Notes under the pieces: generated by a model
Seen by the model: only the letters and a program-made list of their open reading frames with translations
Told to the model about the DNA's origin: nothing
The model's database searches: none
NCBI GenBank assembly: GCA_003454835.1
Contig: DMTA01000349.1
Location: 4,695-25,802 of the forward strand
DNA from: Achromobacter sp.
GTDB lineage: Bacteria > Pseudomonadota > Gammaproteobacteria > Burkholderiales > Burkholderiaceae_B
Reading direction: 5' to 3'
Length of the DNA stretch: 21,108 bases
In this document: piece after piece, positions 8,883 through 15,526 of the stretch
Position numbering within the stretch: position 1 is the first letter of the stretch
Layout of the letters: the number at the start of each line of letters is the position of its first letter
Translations under genes and position numbers: made by a program

Positions 8883-8922
8883 CATGCCTGAAAGCCAGGC
8901 CTTGCAGCACACGCCGGCCGAC

Positions 8923-8950
8923 TTGATGGATGAAAAATTTAATGTATACT
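8923..8950 (+). promoter_or_regulatory. Promoter for the second tRNA-Gly
   Basis: -35 TTGATG (8923-8928), 16-bp spacer, -10 TATACT (8945-8950). The leader has an 8-bp inverted repeat TCGCTGAT/ATCAGCGA (8957-8964 and 9002-9009). The -10 context and the segment TGATCGGATA resemble the leader of copy 1 (TGATCGATA). Confidence 0.65.
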
Positions 8951-9041
8951 CTCGCCTCGCTGATCGGATAGCCGCCGGAATCCTAGAGATCCAAACGGGC
9001 CATCAGCGACGAGAGAAGTCGCAAATGCGGCAGTAGAAAAT

Positions 9042-9117
9042 GCGGGAGTAGCTCAGTTGGTAGAGCGCAACCTTGCCAAGGTTGAGGTCGCGAGTTCGAG
9101 ACTCGTCTCCCGCTCCA
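9042..9117 (+). tRNA. tRNA-Gly (anticodon GCC), copy 2
   Basis: 76-nt gene identical in sequence to copy 1, with encoded CCA and anticodon GCC. It has a separate promoter and its own terminator at 9162-9193, so it is an independent transcription unit rather than part of a polycistronic tRNA precursor. Confidence 0.98.
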
Positions 9118-9161
9118 CGAATCTACGTGGGCACGGACCAACGTCCACAGTTCATTGAAGA

Positions 9162-9193
9162 AAGGCCGAAAACTTTGTTTTCGGCCTTTTTTT
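9162..9193 (+). terminator. Intrinsic terminator after tRNA-Gly copy 2
   Basis: Stem AAGGCCGAAAAC facing GTTTTCGGCCTT and ending in seven T residues. The 180 bp that follow, up to the next gene, show nothing recognisable. Confidence 0.88.
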
Positions 9194-9373
9194 CTTCCAT
9201 CGCCGTCCACTGGCCTGCGCCTGCATCCGCGCAGTACTACGCCATTCAAGCGGCTTTTCTGATTAATCTGATTCCGCGATTACATCCTCAATGAAATGAT
9301 TCCGGCGTCGCCCGACAGTCGGCATTTCGCCCGGCGCCGGGTTATCGGCTGCGCTTGATGACATCAGGCTCCG

Positions 9374-10579
9374 ATGCAGATAAACCAAAAGCCGGAAACA
9401 GGGATGCATTCAAAATTGGTCCGCCTTCTACAACGCCTGCGCGATACCCGCAGCGGCAATGTCTTCCATGCAGCATCAATCACAAAGCCACATAAAGTCG
9501 TTGGCTTTCGCTTCGTCATATCGTTCTTGCTGGCGTTTCTTCTGTGTATTGCTGCGCCGACGTATGCGGCGCCCACGGCCGAGCCTGCCCGAGCAAAACC
9601 CGCCAAGCCGCTGACCTTCAAAGAAGCGCTTAGCGCCGAACTGGAAATCCTGCGCAATCCCATGGTCAAGATGATCCTAGATCGCGGCGGGAGCATTGGT
9701 GACGGGAAGCTGCTGGAAGTGATCGATCAGGCCCAGCAGGCGGGCAAAGCGGGCGAGCTGCCAGATGTTGTGATCGCTCGGCTCGAGGTCTGGCGAAAAG
9801 AGCGCGCGATAGAGGAGGCTTACCGTAAGGCGCCATGGGTTCACGGGCCGGCCCGCGTTGCAATCAAGGGGCCTGTCTATTTGCAGGTGCCCAAAGGATT
9901 CAAGTATCTGGCGCCGGAGGCAGTTGAATTGCTGCCGCACGGCTACAAGACGCTTTCATCTCGTGCATTGGTGAGCAACGATGACGACACCTTTGCCGCA
10001 TTCGTCATGGTATCCGAACCCGGGCACTTCACACCCGGGCAACTGGCGCTGAATGCCGACAGCATCCTCCACAGAATTCAAGACAAATTCACCAACCCTC
10101 TGAGAAACGCCACAGGGTTCATGGACATTCAGCACGGCATTGTCGCCAAGCCAGAATGGATAGATCCCCCGCATTTCGACAACGAGCGGCACGTGGTGTC
10201 TTGGTCGTACACCGAGCCTCGACCAACGTCACCACGCATGTTCGCGGTCCGTCTTGGCAAGACGTGGGCTGCGGAATTTCAAGTGATCTCGCCAGGAGAT
10301 TCAGATACGGAAACACCGATCATGCGCGCACAAAAAGTGGCGGCGGCAATCGAGTTTTCGCCCGGCGAGGATTATGACGACGCAGACACCCGAACACCGA
10401 AAGCCGCGATGTCAATGATCGATGTGATCGGAGGGCAGGAATTCAAATTCATACCCTACATCGCGCCGCAGCCAAGCACCTGGGAGACCATCAAGTCCCC
10501 ATTGCTCCGGGTCGCGCCCCTATTGCTTTTGATCATTGCCCTAATCCTGCAAGCCATGCGTTCTCAGAAGAAAGAATGA
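9374..10579 (+). CDS. Predicted membrane-anchored protein, DUF2167-like
   Basis: 401 residues from ATG 9374; ATG 9404 with GGAAA upstream is an equally possible start. A hydrophobic signal segment lies at about residues 43-65 (FRFVISFLLAFLLCIAAP), followed by a Pro/Ala-rich stretch. A large extracytoplasmic domain comes next, and a C-terminal transmembrane helix (LLRVAPLLLLIIALILQ) ends in QAMRSQKKE. The pattern of a VYLQVPKGFKYL segment, a later 'W.DPPHFD' and a single C-terminal anchor resembles DUF2167 membrane proteins; this is recognition by pattern, not by search. The function is unknown. Its codons are clearly richer in A/T than those of neighbouring genes, and it lies between two identical tRNA-Gly genes, which suggests acquisition or an old insertion. 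Confidence 0.75.
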   Translation: MQINQKPETGMHSKLVRLLQRLRDTRSGNVFHAASITKPHKVVGFRFVISFLLAFLLCIAAPTYAAPTAEPARAKPAKPLTFKEALSAELEILRNPMVKMILDRGGSIGDGKLLEVIDQAQQAGKAGELPDVVIARLEVWRKERAIEEAYRKAPWVHGPARVAIKGPVYLQVPKGFKYLAPEAVELLPHGYKTLSSRALVSNDDDTFAAFVMVSEPGHFTPGQLALNADSILHRIQDKFTNPLRNATGFMDIQHGIVAKPEWIDPPHFDNERHVVSWSYTEPRPTSPRMFAVRLGKTWAAEFQVISPGDSDTETPIMRAQKVAAAIEFSPGEDYDDADTRTPKAAMSMIDVIGGQEFKFIPYIAPQPSTWETIKSPLLRVAPLLLLIIALILQAMRSQKKE

Positions 10580-10611
10580 AATCTTGCTGAAGCCCAAGAC
10601 CTCCGCGCGAA

Positions 10612-10640
10612 TTGCAAACCCGCCAAAAAGCATGTACACT
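10612..10640 (+). promoter_or_regulatory. Promoter for the third tRNA-Gly
   Basis: -35 TTGCAA (10612-10617), a 17-bp spacer and -10 TACACT (10635-10640). It begins 33 bp after the stop codon of the membrane-protein gene, so the tRNA is transcribed on its own. Confidence 0.7.
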
Positions 10641-10641
10641 C

Positions 10642-10686
10642 GCTGTCTTTGGTGAACAGCCCCTAGCGGTCAGCACCAAAGACAGC
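10642..10686 (+). repeat. 13-bp perfect inverted repeat in the leader of tRNA-Gly copy 3
   Basis: GCTGTCTTTGGTG (10642-10654) pairs perfectly with CACCAAAGACAGC (10674-10686) around a 19-nt loop. It begins just after the -10 element, so it would be at the very 5' end of the transcript. There is no T-run after it, so it is not a terminator. Confidence 0.8.
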
Positions 10687-10702
10687 AGCAAAAGCGGTAT
10701 CA

Positions 10703-10724
10703 ATGCAGTACCCATGCAGTACCC
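10703..10724 (+). repeat. 11-bp tandem duplication directly upstream of tRNA-Gly copy 3
   Basis: ATGCAGTACCC occurs twice back to back (10703-10713 and 10714-10724), ending 2 bp before the first base of the mature tRNA. It lies in the stretch removed by RNase P. Confidence 0.9.
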
Positions 10725-10726
10725 CC

Positions 10727-10802
10727 GCGGGAGTAGCTCAGTTGGTAGAGCGCAACCTTGCCAAGGTTGAGGTCGCGAGTTCGAGACTCGTCTCCCGCTC
10801 CA
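10727..10802 (+). tRNA. tRNA-Gly (anticodon GCC), copy 3
   Basis: 76-nt gene identical in sequence to copies 1 and 2, with encoded CCA and anticodon GCC. It is separated from copy 2 by a 1.2-kb protein gene. A hairpin with T-run and then tRNA-Cys follow within 55 bp. Confidence 0.98.
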
Positions 10803-10811
10803 AATACAAAG

Positions 10812-10845
10812 AGGAAGCATCGGCCAACACCGCGCTTCCTTTTTT
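10812..10845 (+). terminator. Possible terminator between tRNA-Gly copy 3 and tRNA-Cys
   Basis: GGAAGC (10813-10818) pairs with GCTTCC (10834-10839) across a 15-nt loop and is followed by TTTTTTC. The long loop makes it weaker than the terminators of copies 1 and 2, so partial read-through into tRNA-Cys is likely. No separate promoter for tRNA-Cys is obvious. Confidence 0.55.
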
Positions 10846-10857
10846 CTTGCAAGTGCT

Positions 10858-10931
10858 GGCGCAATGGCAGAGTGGTTATGCAGCGGATTGCAAATCCGTG
10901 TACGTCGGTTCGATTCCGGCTTGCGCCTCCA
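10858..10931 (+). tRNA. tRNA-Cys (anticodon GCA)
   Basis: 74-nt cloverleaf. Acceptor stem GGCGCAA/TTGCGCC, anticodon loop TTGCAAA giving GCA, T arm GTCGG/CCGGC around TTCGATT, and encoded terminal CCA. It lies 55 bp after tRNA-Gly copy 3; the Gly-Cys neighbourhood is common in proteobacteria. Confidence 0.97.
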
Positions 10932-11031
10932 GCATCTTTTCTCCCCTCCCCAGCATCTCGTTACCCATCCCTACGCCCGGTCAGCCGGATGATTGTTATG
11001 GTGACCCCGTTTTCATTTGAACGATGAGTCC

Positions 11032-11379
11032 ATGCACAACATCCCGGTATCGAAGCCGCGCCGCCATGCTGGCCCCGTCCGCCGCCGCGCCACGTTCCTG
11101 ACCTTTTCCGCCGCCGCGTTGATTTCGCTTTCGCCCTTTGCCGCAGAGGCACACGACAAGCACCATCACCACCGCCACAAGGGCGGCGAGTACAAAGAAA
11201 AGTATTGGGATGGCGCCTGCAAGGTTGAACGCAAGTGGAAGCGCAACGGCGACTACAGCGAAAAGCGCAAATGCCGTGACGACTATGCTTATGGCTACGC
11301 GCCGCAACCCGTGGCGGTGCCCGTGATGCCGGTGCAACCTGGCATCGTCATCTCGCCCACGATCGTCATCCGCCCGTAA
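11032..11379 (+). CDS. Small secreted His-rich protein of unknown function
   Basis: 115 residues from ATG 11032; an in-frame TTG at 11017 would add five residues and is less likely. A basic N-region (RRHAGPVRRRATFLTF) and a hydrophobic core lead to a signal-peptidase site after FAAEA, so it should be periplasmic or secreted. The mature protein begins with a histidine run (HDKHHHHRHKGG) that could bind metal ions. Then comes YWDGACKVERKWKRNGDYSEKRKC as the core (two cysteines about 17 residues apart), and a Pro/Val-rich tail. Small exported Burkholderiales proteins with a similar 'WDG.CKV.R.W...G.Y.E..KC' core exist, but I know no function. It lies 5 bp upstream of the next gene. Confidence 0.75.
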   Translation: MHNIPVSKPRRHAGPVRRRATFLTFSAAALISLSPFAAEAHDKHHHHRHKGGEYKEKYWDGACKVERKWKRNGDYSEKRKCRDDYAYGYAPQPVAVPVMPVQPGIVISPTIVIRP

Positions 11380-11383
11380 AACC

Positions 11384-11983
11384 ATGGACCAATCGGTGAA
11401 GGACGCCCTCGCCCGCTGGCCGAATGTGCCGGCCGTCTTCGGCTGGCTGTCGCTGGATGCGCGCGGACGCTGGCGTCTTCATCCGCAAGGCCAGGCCAAT
11501 GACGGTGGGCCGGGCGAGCCAATCACCAATACGCAGATCCTGGAATTCATCAGCCGCAATTACGAGCGCGATGACGCGGGCCGCTGGTTCTTCCAGAACG
11601 GACCGCAGCGGGTGTTCGTGCGGCTGGACGCGGCGCCCTTTGTGCTGCGGCTTGCCGATGACAACCACGGCCTAATCACGCACACGGACGCGCCCGTCGA
11701 CGCGGTCAGCGCGTGGTGGCTGGATGATGAAGGCCAGCTCTACGCATCGACGCCGCTGGGCGCCGGCATCGTGCTGGACCGCGATCTGCAGCCGCTGCTG
11801 GAAATGATGCGGACGCAAGCCGGCACACCCCTGCTGGATGCGTTGGCCGAACTGGCGCGAGGCGATTCCATGACAGCCGTCTGGCCCGACGTGTACGCGG
11901 CTGCGCCGCTGCACGCGACCGCGCAGGCGGATATCGCCGCGCGCCTCGCATTCGACCCCGCCCCGCGCGCCGCCGCGGCCTGA
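11384..11983 (+). CDS. Conserved hypothetical protein, DUF-type, about 200 residues
   Basis: 199 residues from ATG 11384, without signal peptide or membrane helix, so presumably cytoplasmic. It has an N-terminal WPNVPAVFGWLSLDARGRWRLH, a central NTQILEFISRNYERDDAGRWFFQNGPQRVFVRL and an acidic middle. The C-terminus is Ala-rich. The aromatic/Gly pattern looks like a conserved family found in Burkholderiales, but I cannot name it with confidence. Start spacing to the preceding stop is 4 bp, so translation is probably coupled. No ribosome-binding site is visible. It ends 15 bp before the convergent SnoaL-like gene with no clear terminator. Confidence 0.75.
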   Translation: MDQSVKDALARWPNVPAVFGWLSLDARGRWRLHPQGQANDGGPGEPITNTQILEFISRNYERDDAGRWFFQNGPQRVFVRLDAAPFVLRLADDNHGLITHTDAPVDAVSAWWLDDEGQLYASTPLGAGIVLDRDLQPLLEMMRTQAGTPLLDALAELARGDSMTAVWPDVYAAAPLHATAQADIAARLAFDPAPRAAAA

Positions 11984-11998
11984 CGGGTCAGCGCAAAC

Positions 11999-12454
11999 TC
12001 AGAACATCCCGTTGCTGTTCGCGGCCTTCTCGGGAATGGGTTGCACGGCATCCCAATGCTCGACGATCTTGCCGCCTTCGAGGCGAAAGATGTCAATGAT
12101 GGCGTTGCCGCGCGTGCCCGGCTCACGCACCGCATGAACATGCAGAATGACGTAATCGCCGTCGGTGAAGACGCGTTTGATCTCGCTATGCGACGCAGGA
12201 TATTTGTCGCGCAGGAACGCAATGAATTGCCGGAAGCCTTCGGGGCCATCCGCCGCGTTCGGATTGTGCTGCACATAGCGTTCACCCACGTACCTGAGCG
12301 CGGCATCTGCGTCTTTCTGGTTCAGCCCTTTTTCATAGAACGCCAGCACGGCCGCCTTGTTGGCGGCTTCCTGTTCGGGGGTGGCTTGCGCGGCGCAGGC
12401 CAGGACGGAAAGCAGCAGTGCGGTAAACGCGCGCATGAACACAGGCCGTGACAT
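11999..12454 (-). CDS. Exported SnoaL-like / NTF2-fold protein
   Basis: 151 residues. A signal peptide (MSRPVFMRAFTALLLSVLACAAQA) precedes a compact domain of the NTF2/SnoaL fold. Recognisable pieces are AVLAFYEKGLNQKDADAALRYVGERYVQHNP, GFRQFIAFLRDKYP, FTDGDYVILHVHAVREPGTRGNAIIDIFRLEGGKIVEHWDAVQ. This matches the SnoaL-like polyketide-cyclase or 'aldol condensation-catalysing' family (COG4922 type). The substrate is unknown, and many family members are not cyclases. GGAG lies 8 nt before ATG 12454. It is downstream of doxX on the same strand, separated by about 150 bp that contain a tandem repeat. Confidence 0.85.
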   Translation of the reverse strand: MSRPVFMRAFTALLLSVLACAAQATPEQEAANKAAVLAFYEKGLNQKDADAALRYVGERYVQHNPNAADGPEGFRQFIAFLRDKYPASHSEIKRVFTDGDYVILHVHAVREPGTRGNAIIDIFRLEGGKIVEHWDAVQPIPEKAANSNGMF

Positions 12455-12534
12455 ATCGACTCCGGTAATAAGTGAAAAAGGGCGAGGCCATTCTATGGCC
12501 CCGCCCTCGCGCAGGCCACGTCCGGCCCGGTTAA

Positions 12535-12606
12535 CAGTTTGATGCGCGGAGCGCTCAGCAGTGTGATGCGCGTAACGCTCGGCAGTTTGATGCCGCCATC
12601 GCTCAG
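12535..12606. repeat. Three tandem 24-bp repeats overlapping the doxX stop codon
   Basis: Units lie at 12535-12558, 12559-12582 and 12583-12606. All share CAGTkTGATGC at the left and CGCTCrG at the right (k = G or T, r = A or G). Identity is imperfect in the middle. The third unit contains the doxX stop codon (12603-12605 on the minus strand). The period of 24 is a multiple of three. Confidence 0.88.
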
Positions 12607-13004
12607 CGTCGGCCGCTCTTGACCAGCGCGAACTTTCCGTCGCCGAGCAGCGCCAGCACGGCAGCCGCCACGGTCAGGAAAATCGGGTATTCCCAGCCGC
12701 CGCCCGGATTGCCAAAACCCCAGCCATTGCCGAAGTGGACCGTCGACGCCACAAAGAGCTGCACCACGGCAATTGCAGCCACCCAGCGCGGCACCACGCC
12801 CAGGATCAGCAGGATGCCGCCGGCCACTTCGAAGAACGTGACGGGATAGGCCAGCCAGCTCGCGAAACCGATCTTGGCGAAGAACTGGGCAGTGCCGGGG
12901 AGCGTGAACACCAGCAGCTTGGTCAGCCCATGGGCCAGGAACATCACGCCCAGCGCCACGCGCAAGAGCAGCGCGGCATACGGCGCGGTACGGGAATCAA
13001 TCAT
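12603..13004 (-). CDS. DoxX family membrane protein
   Basis: 133 residues from ATG 13004, preceded by AAGGACG at good spacing; the frame is open further upstream to 13148 but those residues do not resemble the family. Four transmembrane segments are visible (AALLLRVALGVMFLAHGLTK, PVTFFEVAGGILLILGVVP, WVAAIAVVQLFVASTVHF, PIFLTVAAAVLALLGD). The RxALGxxFLxHGxxKL signature of DoxX-type quinol oxidase subunit or oxidoreductase-like membrane proteins is present. The exact role is uncertain: relatives are linked to redox or thiol stress. It is divergent from a LysR regulator, which is a common arrangement and suggests that regulator controls it. Confidence 0.9.
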   Translation of the reverse strand: MIDSRTAPYAALLLRVALGVMFLAHGLTKLLVFTLPGTAQFFAKIGFASWLAYPVTFFEVAGGILLILGVVPRWVAAIAVVQLFVASTVHFGNGWGFGNPGGGWEYPIFLTVAAAVLALLGDGKFALVKSGRR

Positions 13005-13112
13005 TGCAGTCGTCCTTGTGCAGAAAAGCGGATCGTCCGAAACAGGCAGATCCTTCATGGGCCGTATTCTTGCGATTCCAAAAACAAAGATAAACATGCA
13101 GAATTGCAAATT

Positions 13113-13135
13113 ATTGTTCCTCAATAGGAAACAAT
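13113..13135. promoter_or_regulatory. Palindrome at the lysR start, possible operator
   Basis: ATTGTTCC (13113-13120) faces GGAAACAAT (13127-13135) around TCAATA. It covers the ribosome-binding site of the LysR gene and lies in the lysR/doxX intergenic region. LysR proteins usually bind such dyads in divergent promoters, so autoregulation is an inference. Confidence 0.5.
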
Positions 13136-13136
13136 C

Positions 13137-14069
13137 TTGGACACCCATACCGCCATGCAGACTTATGCCAAGGTCGTGGAACTGGGCTCATTCGCAGCGG
13201 CTGCCGACAAGATGGGCCAAGCGCGATCGGTGGTCACGCGGCAGATCGCCTATCTGGAGCAGAAATACGGGGTGCGTTTGCTGAATCGCACCACCCGCAA
13301 GCTCAGCATGACCGACGCCGGGCGCGCTTTCTATGAACGGGTCCGGCCCATTCTGGCGGAGGTAGCCGATCTGGAACTGTCGCTGCAGGCGGAAGGCCAG
13401 CGGCCCAGCGGGCGATTGCGGGTCAGCGCGCCCGTGTCCTTCGGCATCCTGCATCTGGGGCCGGCCATTGCCGAATACCTGCAGCGCTATCCGGATGTGG
13501 TGATCGACCTGGACCTGAACGACCGTGTGGTGGATCTGGTCGAGGACGGCTACGACGTTGCGGTGCGCATCGGCCCGCTGGTGGATTCGTCGCTGGTGGC
13601 CCGGCCCCTGGCGCCGCAGCAACTGCTGGTCTGCGCGGCGCCCTCGTACCTGAAGCGCCACGGCGCGCCCACCGTGCCTGAAGACCTGAAGCAGCATCGC
13701 TGCCTGCACTACGCCTACGCCAGCACGGGCAACGAGTGGCATTTCGAGAAGGACGGCGTGACGCATCTGGTGCGCGTGAACGCGGCGCTGCGGGCCAATA
13801 ACGGCGACGTGCTGCGTACCGCCGCGCTGGCCGGCCACGGCATCATCCTGCAGCCGGAATTCCTGGTCGGAGACGACATACGCGCCGGAAGGCTGACCGC
13901 GCTGTTGACTGGATATGCCCATACGCCGATTTCCATGGTCGCCGTCTACCCGCATCGGCGCTTTTTGTCGCCCAAGGTGCGGTCGTTTGTCGAACACCTG
14001 GAAGCGCGGTTCGGCAGCCCCGCACCCACGCCTCCAGGTCGGCGCGCCACGACCCGCCGCAGCCGTTAG
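13137..14069 (+). CDS. LysR family transcriptional regulator
   Basis: 310 residues. The N-terminal winged helix-turn-helix (about residues 5-65) contains TYAKVVELGSFAAAADKMGQARSVVTRQIAYLEQKYGVRLLNRTTRKLSMTDAG in pieces: SFAAAADKMG, RQIAYLEQKYG, LLNRTTRKLS. The substrate-binding domain (about 90-300) follows, with GRLRVSAPVSFG at its start. I chose TTG 13137, giving MDTHTAMQTY, because family members begin MDrltAM and AGGAA lies 7 nt upstream; ATG 13155 is the alternative. It belongs to the group that regulates adjacent DoxX or oxidoreductase genes; the effector is unknown. The TAG stop forms part of a -10-like TAGAAT in front of the next gene. Confidence 0.95.
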   Translation: MDTHTAMQTYAKVVELGSFAAAADKMGQARSVVTRQIAYLEQKYGVRLLNRTTRKLSMTDAGRAFYERVRPILAEVADLELSLQAEGQRPSGRLRVSAPVSFGILHLGPAIAEYLQRYPDVVIDLDLNDRVVDLVEDGYDVAVRIGPLVDSSLVARPLAPQQLLVCAAPSYLKRHGAPTVPEDLKQHRCLHYAYASTGNEWHFEKDGVTHLVRVNAALRANNGDVLRTAALAGHGIILQPEFLVGDDIRAGRLTALLTGYAHTPISMVAVYPHRRFLSPKVRSFVEHLEARFGSPAPTPPGRRATTRRSR

Positions 14070-14079
14070 AATCGTACCC
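14067..14079 (+). promoter_or_regulatory. -10 element directly before the Nudix gene (possible leaderless start)
   Basis: TAGAAT at 14067-14072 ends 7 nt before ATG 14080, and no ribosome-binding site is visible. A transcript starting at the normal distance would begin at or very near the start codon. No good -35 hexamer is seen. Confidence 0.4.
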
Positions 14080-14661
14080 ATGACCGCCAAATCGCCCCTC
14101 GAATACTTCCCCGCCCCGCGCCGTTCCCACTTTTGCAGCCAGTGCGGCTCTCCGGTCAACCGCCGCGTGCCGGAAGGCGACAACCGCGAGCGCGACATCT
14201 GCGACCACTGCGGGGCGATCCATTACCAGAACCCGCGGCTGGTGGTCGGCACCGTGCCCGTCTGGGAAAACCGCGTGCTGCTCTGCCTGCGCGCCATCGA
14301 GCCCCGCTACAACACGTGGACCCTGCCCGCCGGTTTCATGGAACTTGGCGAGAGCACGGCGCAAGGCGCGGCGCGTGAAACGCTGGAGGAATCCGGCGCC
14401 AAGATCCAGCTGGGCGACATCTACACGATCATCGACGTGCCGCAGATCGAGCAGGTGCACGTGTTTTACCTGGCGCAAGCGGTGGGTCCCGAACTGGACC
14501 CCGGCCCGGAAAGCCTGGAAGCGCGCTGGTACGACGAAGCCGAAATTCCCTGGGACGACCTGGCCTTTCGCACTGTCGCCAGCACCCTGCGCCTGTTCTT
14601 CGAGGACCGCAAACGCGGCACCTTCGGCCCGCATCACTACACCCTAGAATCGCACCGTTGA
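14080..14661 (+). CDS. Nudix hydrolase with N-terminal zinc ribbon
   Basis: 193 residues. A four-cysteine zinc ribbon (FCSQCG and DICDHCG, about residues 19-50) comes first, as in the Nudix_N_2 family. A Nudix domain follows with a complete box GFMELGE-x7-RETLEESGA at about 85-110 (G-x5-E-x7-RE-x2-EE-x-G). All metal-binding glutamates are present. Such enzymes hydrolyse nucleoside diphosphate derivatives (for example ADP-ribose or NADH-like compounds); the substrate cannot be read from the sequence. The stop overlaps the TTG start of aat (TTGA), indicating translational coupling. Confidence 0.92.
   Translation: MTAKSPLEYFPAPRRSHFCSQCGSPVNRRVPEGDNRERDICDHCGAIHYQNPRLVVGTVPVWENRVLLCLRAIEPRYNTWTLPAGFMELGESTAQGAARETLEESGAKIQLGDIYTIIDVPQIEQVHVFYLAQAVGPELDPGPESLEARWYDEAEIPWDDLAFRTVASTLRLFFEDRKRGTFGPHHYTLESHR
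14645..14657 (+). promoter_or_regulatory. -10 element directly before aat (possible internal leaderless start)
   Basis: TAGAAT at 14645-14650 ends 7 nt before the TTG start codon of aat, with the same TAGAATCGyACC context as the element before the Nudix gene. It lies inside the Nudix coding sequence. Confidence 0.35.
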
Positions 14662-15428
14662 AACTGCCCTGGCTCGCCGCCGACACCCCGTTTCCTCCTG
14701 CCGAACTCGCGCTGACGGATCCGGACGGCCTCTTGGCCGCGGGCGCGGACCTGTCGCCGGAACGCCTGACCCAGGCCTACTCCAACGGCATCTTTCCGTG
14801 GTACTCGGAAGGCGAGCCCGTGCTCTGGTGGAGTCCCGATCCGCGCATGGTGCTGCCTGTGAAGGACTTCGCGCCATCGCACTCGCTGCGCAAGCTGCTC
14901 CGCCAGATCGCTGCCCGGGAATACGAGGCCAAGCCCAGCGTGCAGGTGCGGGTGGACATCGCGTTTCCGCAGGTCATGGCAGCCTGCGCCGCGCCGCGCG
15001 ACGGCCAACCCGGCACGTGGATCACCGCTGCGATGCAGGAGGCCTACAGGCAATGGCATGAGGCCGGCGTCGTGCACAGCATCGAAACCTGGATCGACGG
15101 CGAATTGGCCGGCGGACTGTACGGCATCAGTCTGGGACGGATGTTCTTCGGTGAATCCATGTTCACCCGCGTCCCAAACGCATCGAAGATCGCGCTGGCA
15201 CATCTGGTTCGCTACCTGGATGAACAGGGTGTGGAATGGATCGACTGCCAGCAGCAGACGCGCCATCTGGCCAGCATGGGCGCTGCCCCCGTGCCTCGGG
15301 AACGCTTTCTGCGGCATATTCGACAAGCCACACAACAGCCCGGTATTCCTTGGTCGCGCGGCCGGCTGGACACGCGCGGACAGCTGCATCCGGATACACC
15401 CGAGGGGACGGATTGCAGCCCGAGTTAA
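14658..15428 (+). CDS. aat: Leucyl/phenylalanyl-tRNA--protein transferase
   Basis: Transfers Leu or Phe from aminoacyl-tRNA to N-terminal Lys/Arg, creating N-degrons for ClpS-ClpAP. 256 residues starting at TTG 14658 ([14 protein letters not shown]). Family signatures are [26 protein letters not shown] (read in two parts: [24 protein letters not shown], about 42-70) and [18 protein letters not shown] (about 150-168). [16 protein letters not shown] follows. The length is typical. The start overlaps the Nudix stop by four bases. bpt, the companion transferase, follows 84 bp later. Confidence 0.97.
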   Translation: MKLPWLAADTPFPPAELALTDPDGLLAAGADLSPERLTQAYSNGIFPWYSEGEPVLWWSPDPRMVLPVKDFAPSHSLRKLLRQIAAREYEAKPSVQVRVDIAFPQVMAACAAPRDGQPGTWITAAMQEAYRQWHEAGVVHSIETWIDGELAGGLYGISLGRMFFGESMFTRVPNASKIALAHLVRYLDEQGVEWIDCQQQTRHLASMGAAPVPRERFLRHIRQATQQPGIPWSRGRLDTRGQLHPDTPEGTDCSPS

Positions 15429-15484
15429 GCGTTAATATGGAGCCACTCCCGTCCCGGGTTTGACGCCTTCACGCGGGATATCCG

Positions 15485-15526
15485 ATACGCCAGCTCCCAT
15501 GAGCCAGCTCCAATGAGCCAGCTGAA
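15485..15526 (+). repeat. Three 14-bp tandem units spanning the bpt start, creating a five-codon mini-ORF
   Basis: Units at 15485-15498, 15499-15512 and 15513-15526 share the core GCCAGCT in register. The last two both begin ATGAGCCAGCT. The first ATG (15499) opens a mini-ORF MSQLQ whose TGA (15514-15516) overlaps the ATG of bpt (15513) as ATGA. Neither ATG has a convincing ribosome-binding site. Confidence 0.75.

Noticed and set aside
12603..13148. Longer DoxX frame from 13148
   Set aside because: The extra 48 residues cross the lysR promoter and start region and lack family similarity; ATG 13004 with AAGGACG is better supported.
13188..14198. Minus-strand open frame of 336 codons opposite the LysR gene
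   Set aside because: It is a shadow of the LysR and Nudix coding frames, without ribosome-binding site or family match.
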